DNA of 55,312 nucleotides, taken from contig JAFQXL010000001.1 in the NCBI GenBank assembly GCA_017406985.1, positions 1-55,312 of the forward strand, written 5' to 3'. A program made the position numbers and the translations under genes. Source of the stretch: Candidatus Saccharimonadota bacterium (GTDB lineage: Bacteria; Patescibacteriota; Saccharimonadia; Saccharimonadales; Saccharimonadaceae). This document shows, one piece after another, positions 15,603-23,773 of the stretch. The notes beneath the pieces were generated by a model. The model was given only the letters and a program-made list of their open reading frames with translations, searched no databases and was not told where the DNA came from. The first letter of the stretch is position 1, and each line of letters starts with the position of its first letter.

Positions 15603-16820
15603 ATGGAAGAACAATCGAAATATGCCTTCGGAATCGATGTTGGTACTGAGACTGTTCGAGCCGTCGCTCTAGAGATAAAGGGCGAGGATTCTGTTTCTGT
15701 GATTGGCTATGGAGAAGCGAAAAATGAACGGGGGATGCATAAGGGAATTGTGACGAATCTTGCCGGTCCGGCGGAAGCGACGGATAAGGCTTTAAAATCG
15801 GTCGAGAGTATGAGCGGGGTGAATGTTGACTCGGCTTATGTTTCGATAAATGGGGCGCATATTGCTTCAGAAAAGGTAAGTGGGATGATTGCGGTTTCGT
15901 CGACAACGCCGATTTCAAATAGTGATTTAGATAGATTAGAAGATACTGCGATGTCGGGGAGGATTACGACGAACAGGGAAGTTTTAGACGTTGTACCTCT
16001 GAATTATATTTTAGACGGACAAGGCGGAATTAGAAGTCCGCTCGGAATGACGGCGAATAAGATAGAGATTGTCGCGAACGTTGTTTCGGGGCTTCGGCCG
16101 AGCGTAGACGCGCTAGGAAGAGCGATGTCTTCGGCGAACTTGCATGTTCTGAGGTTTTTACCGACTTCGATGGCGGCGGCGAGAGCGGTTTTATCGGAGA
16201 AACAAATGGAAAACGGGGTAGCGGTAATCGACCTTGGGGCTTCGACGACTTCGGTTGCGGTTTATGAAGAGGGAGATTTACAATATATCGGAGTAATTAA
16301 CGCAGGGGCGAATAATATTACGAAAGATTTAGCGATTTCGCTTGAAATAAATACGGATGCGGCGGAAGAGATTAAATTAAAACACGTTACGGCGGAGTTT
16401 ATGCCGACGGCGAAAGAAGTAACAATGAAAGTCGGAGGGGAGAGCGTTACTTTTTCGAAAGCAGAAGTAAATGAAATCGTAAAAGATAGATTAGTAGATA
16501 TTTTTGAACACGTTTCGGAACATCTCGCGAGAGCGGGATATGCCGGAAAATTACCGGAAGGAGCGGTAATTGTCGGGGCGGGGGCGAAAATGAAAGGCCT
16601 AGCTGGATTCGCGAAAGAAACGCTGAAAATGGCGACAAGGATCGGCGTTCCTGGAATGGGACTAACAGGGGTAATTGAAGATATTGAGAAGCCGGAATAT
16701 GCGACGGCGTTAGGATTAGCGCTCTCGATGGCGGACGATGGAAAAACTTCAGAATTTGAAGAAAAAGAGAAAAAAGCCTTCTCTCTGTTTGGGTTTTTAA
16801 AGAAAAAGAAAAAAGCGTAA
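15603..16820 (+). CDS. ftsA: Cell division protein FtsA
   Basis: The 405-aa actin-like ATPase links the FtsZ ring to the membrane. Seen motifs are GIDVGTETVRA (phosphate 1), VIDLGASTTSVAV (phosphate 2) and VIVGAGAKMKGL (adenosine region). The C-terminus FGFLKKKKKA is a short amphipathic membrane-targeting tail. I chose ATG 15603 because it sits 6 bases after the -10 box; the frame is open further upstream to 15537 but that covers the promoter. ftsZ follows after 80 bases, the classical order. Confidence 0.94.
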   Translation: MEEQSKYAFGIDVGTETVRAVALEIKGEDSVSVIGYGEAKNERGMHKGIVTNLAGPAEATDKALKSVESMSGVNVDSAYVSINGAHIASEKVSGMIAVSSTTPISNSDLDRLEDTAMSGRITTNREVLDVVPLNYILDGQGGIRSPLGMTANKIEIVANVVSGLRPSVDALGRAMSSANLHVLRFLPTSMAAARAVLSEKQMENGVAVIDLGASTTSVAVYEEGDLQYIGVINAGANNITKDLAISLEINTDAAEEIKLKHVTAEFMPTAKEVTMKVGGESVTFSKAEVNEIVKDRLVDIFEHVSEHLARAGYAGKLPEGAVIVGAGAKMKGLAGFAKETLKMATRIGVPGMGLTGVIEDIEKPEYATALGLALSMADDGKTSEFEEKEKKAFSLFGFLKKKKKA

Positions 16821-16837
16821 GATTACAGGGAAAACAC

Positions 16838-16866
16838 TTGAATACATTTTTTATATGTGTTAAACT
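16838..16866 (+). promoter_or_regulatory. Possible ftsZ promoter
   Basis: TTGAAT (16838-16843), 17 bases, then TTAAAC (16861-16866) preceded by TGTG. The leader of about 28 bases carries GAGGAA before the ftsZ ATG. Confidence 0.45.
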
Positions 16867-16900
16867 GGAAGTAGTTTTATATTAAAGTGAGGAAAATAAG

Positions 16901-18088
16901 ATGCCTGAGATAAAACCTACAGAGGTGGAAAGTACAGCAAGCATTAAAGTTGTGGGCGTTGGCGGAGCCGGTGGTTCTGCGATTAACCGAATGAAAGAAG
17001 TCGGGTTAAACGGTGTTGAGTTTGTCGCGATTAATACCGATGCACAAGCGTTACATCATTCCGAGGCCGATACGAAAGTCCATATCGGACAAGGGCTTGG
17101 AGCTGGCGGTGATCCGGAAAAAGGTCGCGAGGCGGCGGAAGAGAGCCGTGAGAATATCGGAAAAGCGCTCGAAGGGGCGGACATGGTCTTTATTACGCTC
17201 GGTGCGGGCGGTGGAACTGGCTCGGGAGCCGGTCCGATTGTCGCGAAAGAAGCGAAAGATAGAGATATTCTAACGGTTGGAGTTGTTACGAAGCCGTTTA
17301 CTTTCGAGGGTGCGCAAAGAAAAAATAACGCAGATATTGCGGTCTCGGAACTTTCTTCGGAAGTTGATGCGCTTATTACGATTCCGAATGATAGATTACT
17401 TCAGACAATTGACCCGAGAACTCCGCTTCTTGAGACCTTTAAGATTGCGGACGACGTTCTACGTCAAGGCGTTCAAGGGATTTCAGAACTTATTACTGAA
17501 CACGCGTTAATTAACCTCGACTTTGCCGACGTTAAAGCGATTATGAAGAACGCTGGTTCGGCTTTGATGGGAATCGGACGTGCTTCCGGCGAGAACCGTG
17601 CGAAAGAAGCGGCGCGACAAGCGATTGAATCGCCACTAATTGAGGTTAAAATCGATGGTGCGAGAGGCGTCCTCTTCTCGGTTGCGGGTGGATATGATAT
17701 GTCTATGAGCGAAATCCAAGAGGCGGCAGAAGAGATTACTGGGGCGGTTTCGCCAGACGCAAACATTATCTTCGGTGCTTCGATTCGCCCTGAACTTAAC
17801 GACGAAATCGTTATTACGGTTGTTGCGACAGGATTTGACTCGGATTATTATCGCCAGAAACGCGCTGAAGAAGCAATTATGGCGGAAAGAGAAGAAGTTG
17901 AGCGTGAAGCTAGTAGTAGTTATGGTGTTTCTAGTAGCGTTGAGGCGGAAGCTCCGCGAATGAGCGAGCCGGCGCCAGAGAAGCGCGAAGAGACTTCGAG
18001 TTCGGCGAGCGCTTGGGATAAACAAGACGAGGACGATGATCTAGATATACCCCCATCTTTGAGGGCTAGATTACGCGGCAAAAAATAA
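16901..18088 (+). CDS. ftsZ: Cell division GTPase FtsZ
   Basis: The 395-aa tubulin homologue forms the division ring. The GTP-binding signature GAGGGTGSGAGP, the early GVGGAGGSAINR, and the T7 loop NLDFADVKAIM are all intact. A linker rich in Ser and Glu (about residues 325-375) leads to the conserved C-terminal peptide DIPPSLRAR, which binds FtsA. GAGGAA precedes the ATG. nrdR follows 15 bases later with its own AAAGGAG. Confidence 0.98.
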   Translation: MPEIKPTEVESTASIKVVGVGGAGGSAINRMKEVGLNGVEFVAINTDAQALHHSEADTKVHIGQGLGAGGDPEKGREAAEESRENIGKALEGADMVFITLGAGGGTGSGAGPIVAKEAKDRDILTVGVVTKPFTFEGAQRKNNADIAVSELSSEVDALITIPNDRLLQTIDPRTPLLETFKIADDVLRQGVQGISELITEHALINLDFADVKAIMKNAGSALMGIGRASGENRAKEAARQAIESPLIEVKIDGARGVLFSVAGGYDMSMSEIQEAAEEITGAVSPDANIIFGASIRPELNDEIVITVVATGFDSDYYRQKRAEEAIMAEREEVEREASSSYGVSSSVEAEAPRMSEPAPEKREETSSSASAWDKQDEDDDLDIPPSLRARLRGKK

Positions 18089-18103
18089 TAGAAAAGGAGT
18101 TTC

Positions 18104-18568
18104 ATGGTAAAAAGCATCAATATCGGAGACAGTAAAGTCCTCGAGAGCCGTGAGACGCCTGATGGAACAATGATTCGTCGACGTCGGGTTACGCCGGAAG
18201 GGCGTAGGTTCACGACGTATGAGCGGATAGAGATGCCGGCCTTGGTTGTCCATAAAAGTAGCGGAAATAGAGAGCCTTTTGACCGTGATAAACTCCTCAC
18301 AGCGGTTAGAAGGAGCGTTGGAAAATTCTTTAATTCCGATATGGAAGTCGAAGATGTTGTAAATAGAGTAGTTGATAAAGTCTATGACCTTGGACAAGAC
18401 GAAATCGAGTCGAAACAGATAGGCCAAGCAATTTTAGATGTTTTAGCAGAGGTAAACGAAGTAGCTTATGTTAGGTTTGCTTCGGTTTTCCTTGAGTTTA
18501 AGACGCTTGAAGACTTCGAAAATATTATTCGAAGACAGAGAGAAATGAATATTAACGGAGAAAATTAA
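18104..18568 (+). CDS. nrdR: NrdR-type ATP-cone regulator lacking the zinc ribbon cysteines
   Basis: The 154-aa protein matches NrdR across its length: an SRETPDG..IRRRR segment, RRFTTYERIE, and a full ATP-cone (residues about 48-140) with FDRDKLLTAVRRSV. NrdR represses ribonucleotide reductase genes when dATP fills the cone. All four cysteines of the N-terminal zinc ribbon are missing: the usual C..C at residues 3-6 is KSIN here, and the second pair is replaced by VTPEG. DNA binding must work without zinc or be altered. It is transcribed with ftsZ. Confidence 0.85.
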   Translation: MVKSINIGDSKVLESRETPDGTMIRRRRVTPEGRRFTTYERIEMPALVVHKSSGNREPFDRDKLLTAVRRSVGKFFNSDMEVEDVVNRVVDKVYDLGQDEIESKQIGQAILDVLAEVNEVAYVRFASVFLEFKTLEDFENIIRRQREMNINGEN

Positions 18569-18582
18569 GAAAGGGCGAAACT

Positions 18583-18849
18583 ATGAAGGTGGTAATGGTA
18601 ACGCGTCAAGATACGGATTATACGAGAGAATCGATGGATTGGATCTCGGAATTCGAGAGAGAAACAGGGATAGAAGTTTTGATTGAGGATCCAGAGACAA
18701 TTTCGGGGGAGCTATTCGCAACACATCATGACATTGTTCAATATCCTTGTGTTTGCGTTTTAAGAGATGATGACTCTAAAGTGATTGCGAAGTGGGCAGG
18801 GAAGTTACCGCAGATACAAGAAGTAACTTATACTTTAAGGGATGCATAA
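18583..18849 (+). CDS. Thioredoxin-fold protein without CxxC
   Basis: The 88-aa protein has the pattern of a small thioredoxin-like fold: MKVVMVTRQD strand, helix, a cis-Pro-like YPCVCVLRDDDSK segment and a WAGKLP turn. No CxxC active site is present where the first helix begins, so a disulfide reductase role is unlikely. It sits between nrdR and an HD protein; a link to ribonucleotide reduction is only a guess from position. Confidence 0.6.
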   Translation: MKVVMVTRQDTDYTRESMDWISEFERETGIEVLIEDPETISGELFATHHDIVQYPCVCVLRDDDSKVIAKWAGKLPQIQEVTYTLRDA

Positions 18850-18869
18850 TTTGTGATATAATTAGGGGG

Positions 18870-19535
18870 ATGAATTACAGGGAAAAAGCAGATAGGCTGT
18901 TTTCTTGGGCGCTTGAGAAACCGCGTGCGTCGGAAAGTTGGCAGAGACACTCGAAAGATATTGCGAGAGTCTGCGCGGAAGTCGCGAAGAAGGCAGGAAT
19001 GGACTCGGACCTCGCTTATGCGAAGGGGCTTTTACATGATTTTTATAAAGCGATTGAGCGGGATACTGAGGTTAAGGTAGGGATAAACAGGAAGATGGTC
19101 GAGCGAATGACACATCCGTTTCGAGGATATGAGCTTTTAATGGAGAAAGATTTTCCGGAAGCGGCGCGAACTGCCTTAACGCATACTTTTTATAATGTAG
19201 AAGAAGTTTATAACGGGGGATTTGATAAGAGATTATTGCCGGAGGATAAGAAGTTTTTGCTTGATTTTCTCTCTAAAAATGAATATGACGATTATGATAA
19301 ACTGGTCCAGCTAGCGGATAATATGGTGAGCTGGAAGGGCGTAATGACGATTGACGATAGATTCTGTGATATTTTATTGAGACATCCGGTTTCGAATCCA
19401 CAATCTGGACTAACGAAACTTTATGAGCTAAAAGATTATTTTGACGAGAAAATTAAGGGGAACGTCTATGAACTGTTTAGAGACGAGATATGCGAGGTCG
19501 CAATTATGGAGCCTACGAGAAAGGAGATTTTATGA
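18870..19535 (+). CDS. HD domain protein
   Basis: The 221-aa protein has the metal-binding HD pattern: His in WQRHSKDIARV, HD in GLLHDFYKA, His residues in the THPFRGYEL and ALTHTF segments, and Asp in LVQLADNM. Such enzymes are phosphohydrolases or nucleases acting on nucleotides. The ATG at 18870 follows TATAAT (18857-18862) by 7 bases; an earlier start at 18792 would overlap the previous gene and the promoter. It overlaps ileS by ATGA. Confidence 0.8.
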   Translation: MNYREKADRLFSWALEKPRASESWQRHSKDIARVCAEVAKKAGMDSDLAYAKGLLHDFYKAIERDTEVKVGINRKMVERMTHPFRGYELLMEKDFPEAARTALTHTFYNVEEVYNGGFDKRLLPEDKKFLLDFLSKNEYDDYDKLVQLADNMVSWKGVMTIDDRFCDILLRHPVSNPQSGLTKLYELKDYFDEKIKGNVYELFRDEICEVAIMEPTRKEIL

Positions 19536-22432
19536 AATATAAAGCAGGACAGAGAAGAAGAGCTTTAGAGTATGAAAAAGCGATTTTAGAGTTTTGGGAA
19601 AAAGACAAAACTTTTGAGAAGTCGGTAGAAAATCGAGACGTCGATAAGAGTTATGTATTTTATGACGGACCTCCGTTTATTACCGGAAACCCGCATCACG
19701 GAACGCTTCTTTCGTCGATTGTAAAAGATGCGGTGCCGAGATTTTGGACAATGAACGGATATCGAGTCGAGAGACGATGGGGGTGGGACTGTCATGGGCT
19801 TCCGGCGGAGAATTTTGTCGAAAAACAACTCGGAATTACGGATAGAAGACAGATTGGCGGAGACGCCGATAAAGATCCGAAGGCGATTTCGCTTGAAACT
19901 TATATTAATAAGGCGAGAGAATCGATGGTGGCGAATTCGGAGACTTGGGAGTCGACGATTGCACGCGTTGGGCGATGGGTGAACTTTAAAGGTGCTTATC
20001 GAACGATGGATAAGGATTTTATGGAGAGTGTTTGGTGGGCGTTTAAAACTTTATACGAAAAAGGCAAAATTTATGAAGGCCGTAAAGTTTTAATGTATGA
20101 TACGAAATTTTGTACACCGGTGTCGAAGGCGGAAGTGACGATGGACAACGATGCATATCAAACTGTTACTGACCCATCAGCATATGTATTATTTAAGAGC
20201 GAAATGGGTTATCTACTTGCGTGGACTACTACTCCTTGGACGCTTCCGGCGAACTTAGCGCTTGCGGTTTCACCGAAGTTAGAATACGGAATTTATGAAG
20301 TTGAGGGTAAAGAAGTTATTCTTGCAACAAAATTAGCCTCGAAATTATTTGAAGATATTAAACCTGAACAAAAATTTAAAGGCTCGAAGTTAGTCGGACT
20401 TTCGTATGAGCCAATTATTGAAACAGTTCCGGAGAAAGAGAGAAAAGAGGGGACTTATAAAGTTCACGGGGCGGAATTTGTTTCGAGCGAAGAGGGTACA
20501 GGAATTGTTCATATTGCGCCAGCTTATGGGGAAGACGACTATGCGCTCGGAACGGCAGAAGAAGTCGATTTTGTTGATGTTCTAGATGAAAACGGATATT
20601 ATCTTCCGGAGATGGCGGAAAAACTACATGAGCTCGGAGTACGCAATACGGATGAGAACGGAATGGAGATTTGGGCGGCGAACAAATTTATTGCAAAAGT
20701 CTTAGAAGAAAAAGGAATTGTTTATAAAATTGAGTATATTAAACACGAATATCCGTTTAATCCGCGTTCAAAACAGAGGATTATGTATCGAGCGTTCCCG
20801 AGCTGGTTCTTTGATGTTACGGGTTCGAAACCTTTAATGCTCTCTGAAAATGAGAATATAAATTGGTTCCCGGAACATTTAAAACATGGGCGATTCGCGA
20901 AAAATATTGAAGCGGCGCCGGATTGGAATCTGTCGCGAGATAGATTTTGGGCGACAGCTATGCCGGTTTGGAAAGGTGATAGGGGAACGGTTAAGGTCGT
21001 TGGCTCTTATGATGAGTTATATGAGCTTTCGGGAGTTCGATTAGAAGATTATCATAGACCTTGGGTGGATGAAATTGAATTTGAGATAGACGGGGAACAC
21101 TTTAAGAGAGTTGATAAAGTTTTAGATTGTTGGTTTGAATCTGGCTCAATGCCGTTTGCACAACTTCATTATCCGTTTGAGAATAAAGAGAAATTTGAAA
21201 AGAACTATCCGGCAGACTTTATTGTTGAGTATGTCGGGCAGGTTCGGGCGTGGTTCTATTATGTACACGTTGTGAACACGGCGCTTTTCGGACATAATGC
21301 GTATAAAAATGTGATTACGACGGGGACGCTCGCGGGGAATGATGGTAGGAAGATGTCGAAATCTCTCGGGAATTATACCGACCCGAACGAGTTAATGGAT
21401 AAGTTTTCGGCAGATAGCTTAAGATTCTTACTTTTATCTAGTCCGGTGCTTGCGGGAGAAGATTTTGCGCTGCTTGATAAGGACGTGTCGGATGTGGCTC
21501 GTAAGTTATCGATGGTCTGGAATGTATATGATTTCTTTACAACCTATGCGGAGATTGACGGCTTTGACTCTGACAATGCGATTTCTCCTTCGAAATTCGA
21601 GAATATCCTTGATAAATGGATTGTCTCGAAAGTTTATCAGTTAAGAGATCAAATCGATACAGGAATGAGAGAATATAATGTTCCGAAAGCGATAGAGGGG
21701 GTTTTACCGTTTATTGACGACCTTTCGAACTGGTTTGTAAGGCGCTCACGTCGTCGTTTCTGGAAGTCGGAAGACGACGGAGATAAGCTTGAGGCTTATT
21801 CGACGCTCTATTTCGTTTTAGTTTATCTTTCCCAGATTTTAGCGCCGTTCGTGCCGTTTCTTGCGGAAGAATTATATCAGAAAATGACAGGTTCTTCGGA
21901 GTCGGTTCACTTATTAGACTGGCCGAAGGCAGGGAAGATCGATAAGGTAGTAATCGAAGAAATGGCGAGGACTCGCGCAGTTATTACTGAAGGATTAGCG
22001 CTTAGGATGCAAAAAACCGAGACGGAAGAGCAAGTAAAAGTGCGTCAGCCGTTATCGGAGCTAGTTTATGACGGGAAGAAACTCCCAGAGTTTTATGAGA
22101 CGATTATTGCGGAGGAGGTAAACGTTAAACGCGTTACGAACGGTTCGGCAATGGAATTAGATAAAGAGCTAACGGAAGAGTTGCGTCAAGAGGGATTTGC
22201 GCGCGAACTAATCCGCTTTATTCAAGCAGGGCGTAAAAAAGCCGGACTTAATGTCGACGATAGAATTAAACTTTCGGTCTCGTGCTTCGTTTCGGAAGAA
22301 ATGAAAGAGGTTATTTCTAACGAAGTTCTAGCCGTTGAATTTTCGACGGATGTTTCGGCGGGGAACTATGAATATGATGAAATCGTCAAAATTAATGGGG
22401 AGAATATAACGATTTCACTCGAAAAAGCCTAG
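19532..22432 (+). CDS. ileS: Isoleucyl-tRNA synthetase
   Basis: The 966-aa class I synthetase charges tRNA-Ile. The start ATG 19532 overlaps the HD gene stop and is preceded by AAAGGAG. Visible are DGPPFITGNPHHGT (HIGH region, residues about 45-58), WGWDCHGLPAE, editing-domain TTTPWTLPANLAL, and GRKMSKSLGNY at about residue 607. The layout resembles the eukaryote-like IleRS clade. The HIGH box reads HHGT, with the last His replaced by Thr. A terminator follows at 22488. Confidence 0.97.
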   Translation: MKYKAGQRRRALEYEKAILEFWEKDKTFEKSVENRDVDKSYVFYDGPPFITGNPHHGTLLSSIVKDAVPRFWTMNGYRVERRWGWDCHGLPAENFVEKQLGITDRRQIGGDADKDPKAISLETYINKARESMVANSETWESTIARVGRWVNFKGAYRTMDKDFMESVWWAFKTLYEKGKIYEGRKVLMYDTKFCTPVSKAEVTMDNDAYQTVTDPSAYVLFKSEMGYLLAWTTTPWTLPANLALAVSPKLEYGIYEVEGKEVILATKLASKLFEDIKPEQKFKGSKLVGLSYEPIIETVPEKERKEGTYKVHGAEFVSSEEGTGIVHIAPAYGEDDYALGTAEEVDFVDVLDENGYYLPEMAEKLHELGVRNTDENGMEIWAANKFIAKVLEEKGIVYKIEYIKHEYPFNPRSKQRIMYRAFPSWFFDVTGSKPLMLSENENINWFPEHLKHGRFAKNIEAAPDWNLSRDRFWATAMPVWKGDRGTVKVVGSYDELYELSGVRLEDYHRPWVDEIEFEIDGEHFKRVDKVLDCWFESGSMPFAQLHYPFENKEKFEKNYPADFIVEYVGQVRAWFYYVHVVNTALFGHNAYKNVITTGTLAGNDGRKMSKSLGNYTDPNELMDKFSADSLRFLLLSSPVLAGEDFALLDKDVSDVARKLSMVWNVYDFFTTYAEIDGFDSDNAISPSKFENILDKWIVSKVYQLRDQIDTGMREYNVPKAIEGVLPFIDDLSNWFVRRSRRRFWKSEDDGDKLEAYSTLYFVLVYLSQILAPFVPFLAEELYQKMTGSSESVHLLDWPKAGKIDKVVIEEMARTRAVITEGLALRMQKTETEEQVKVRQPLSELVYDGKKLPEFYETIIAEEVNVKRVTNGSAMELDKELTEELRQEGFARELIRFIQAGRKKAGLNVDDRIKLSVSCFVSEEMKEVISNEVLAVEFSTDVSAGNYEYDEIVKINGENITISLEKA

Positions 22433-22456
22433 AGCTAACTCTTGGCAAAAAAGCTC

Positions 22457-22514
22457 GCTAGCGTAAGCTAGCAAGCTAAACCGCATAGATAGTCGCCTGG
22501 ACGGCTATCTTTTT
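22457..22514 (+). terminator. Tandem hairpins ending the ileS operon
   Basis: GCTAGC-GTAA-GCTAGC (22457-22472) is followed by GATAGTCG and CGGCTATC (22488-22509), an 8-bp stem around CCTGGA, ending in TTTTT. The second hairpin is the likely terminator. Confidence 0.8.
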
Positions 22515-22629
22515 ATGTCTTTATTATACTAAAATGGATTTTAAAAAGCAATGGCTGGGCGAGTTATTAGGAAAAATTATTTTTATCTCTGTTGATTTGC
22601 GGAATTTGAAAAATGTGGTTTAAAAAGTG

Positions 22630-22658
22630 TTGACAAATAAGCATAAGTATGATACACT
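22630..22658 (+). promoter_or_regulatory. Strong sigma70-type promoter with ATAAGCAT spacer
   Basis: TTGACA (22630-22635), a 17-base spacer containing AATAAGCATAAG, and TACACT (22653-22658). It drives a leader of about 435 bases up to the 38-aa ORF. Confidence 0.8.
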
Positions 22659-22664
22659 TAAGAC

Positions 22665-23099
22665 AAGTTAGACAAGAAAATAAATAAAAAATCAAAAAAA
22701 TCTAGCCTAACAAAGCGGTCGAACGATAAAACCCAAAACTAACCATTTAGGTCAAACAATGGTGTATGTAAAAGAAAGGACAAAGTAAGGATAAATAAAT
22801 ATAAAACACTAAGAATAAAAGGAAAGAACCAATGTAAAACATATATAAAAACTAATCGGGTGCAGCAACCGACCTTAATAAATATATCGGTTTAAAACGA
22901 ACCGGCGAGAAATTAGGAAAAAGAGTTATACAAGAAGCTGTATACAAAAATTATACAAAAGCGAGAATAAGATAAGAATAGGGAACGGTAGTAAAAAAGT
23001 TGAACAAGGTGGAAAGAAAGTAGAGCAGCGGAATTAAAAAAGTAGTTCAAGTACATTAAATAAATTAGACAACTAAAAACAAAAAAACAAGGAGAAAAA
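22665..23099 (+). other. Long A-rich leader region, no coding sequence seen
   Basis: This stretch is rich in A and poor in T on the plus strand, with no ORF of note. Small possible hairpins occur (for example CGGGTGCAGCAACCG near 22858-22872). ATTATACAAAA-type repeats occur around 22925-22963. It is bounded by a strong promoter and by the SD-preceded 38-aa ORF, so it is probably an untranslated leader or a stable RNA. Confidence 0.5.
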
Positions 23100-23216
23100 A
23101 TGAGTTTCGAATTTTTCGAAAACGAAGCTGATTATATATCGAAGCAAGAGATCTCTCCTGAAGCTAAAGCACTTATAGCTAAAAGATTAGGACATCTTGC
23201 GACGATAATAAGCTAA
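23100..23216 (+). CDS. Small protein (38 aa), unknown
   Basis: ATG 23100 to TAA 23216 encodes an acidic-then-basic 38-residue peptide beginning MSFEFFENEADYISKQEI. AAGGAG (23089-23094) is ideally placed 5 bases upstream, and a perfect terminator palindrome follows at 23231. Together with the strong promoter at 22630 this makes a complete, probably highly expressed unit. No family is recognised. A leader-peptide or small structural role is possible. Confidence 0.65.
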   Translation: MSFEFFENEADYISKQEISPEAKALIAKRLGHLATIIS

Positions 23217-23230
23217 AAACACTTTAAAAC

Positions 23231-23266
23231 ACCAAAAAACCGCGCGATTGCGCGGTTTTTTGGTGG
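23231..23266 (+). terminator. Perfect palindromic terminator
   Basis: The 16-base arm CACCAAAAAACCGCGC pairs without mismatch around GATT, and the second arm contains TTTTTT. It ends the 38-aa ORF transcript. Confidence 0.9.
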
Positions 23267-23283
23267 AGAAATAAAAAAAGTTG

Positions 23284-23312
23284 TTGACAAATATAAGCAT
23301 AAGCGTTAGAAT
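23284..23312 (+). promoter_or_regulatory. Strong promoter of the surface-protein operon
   Basis: TTGACA (23284-23289), a 17-base spacer with ATAAGCATAAGC, then TAGAAT (23307-23312). It is of the same design as the promoter at 22630. Confidence 0.8.
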
Positions 23313-23373
23313 GGGGGCAGAAAAGTCATATATTTTAAATAAAAAACACTAAAAAGAAAGGTTTCTCCACACT

Positions 23374-23772
23374 ATGACACCACAAGAAGACGAAAAACTA
23401 ATCAGGCTCTTTGAGCAAGTCAAGAACCTGCCTGAGGGACAAGAGCTCCCAGAAGAAATTATCAATGAGTTAACTCAAGATCAGTTAACAGCTGTTTATA
23501 TCGAGAAAATGATGCTCGATAAAGGTGTCGAACCAAATGATTCCTTACGCGCAGTTTTAAGAGAAAAACTTGACGATGCGGTTAACCGTAAACTTGTTAA
23601 TGCTTTACCGGCAGAATCGGCGAAGAAATTAGAGAGCGCAATTGATAACGGCGCGAATGACGAAGAACTCGAAAACATTATTGCGGAATCGGGAATTGAT
23701 GTGGAGAGAATTACTGAAGAAGCAATGACGGCCTTTCGCGAGAAATACTTGAGCTTAGAGGAGGTAGCATAA
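23374..23772 (+). CDS. Acidic helical protein of the surface operon, unknown
   Basis: The 132-aa protein is rich in Glu, Asp, Leu and Ala and looks entirely helical, with no signal peptide or membrane segment. An AGAAAGG site lies upstream of ATG 23374. The next gene starts one base after its stop and has its own GAGGAGG inside the end of this ORF, so the pair is tightly coupled. It may be a small family specific to this lineage. The function is unknown, perhaps a chaperone or assembly partner for the large protein that follows. Confidence 0.75.
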   Translation: MTPQEDEKLIRLFEQVKNLPEGQELPEEIINELTQDQLTAVYIEKMMLDKGVEPNDSLRAVLREKLDDAVNRKLVNALPAESAKKLESAIDNGANDEELENIIAESGIDVERITEEAMTAFREKYLSLEEVA

Positions 23773-23773
23773 A

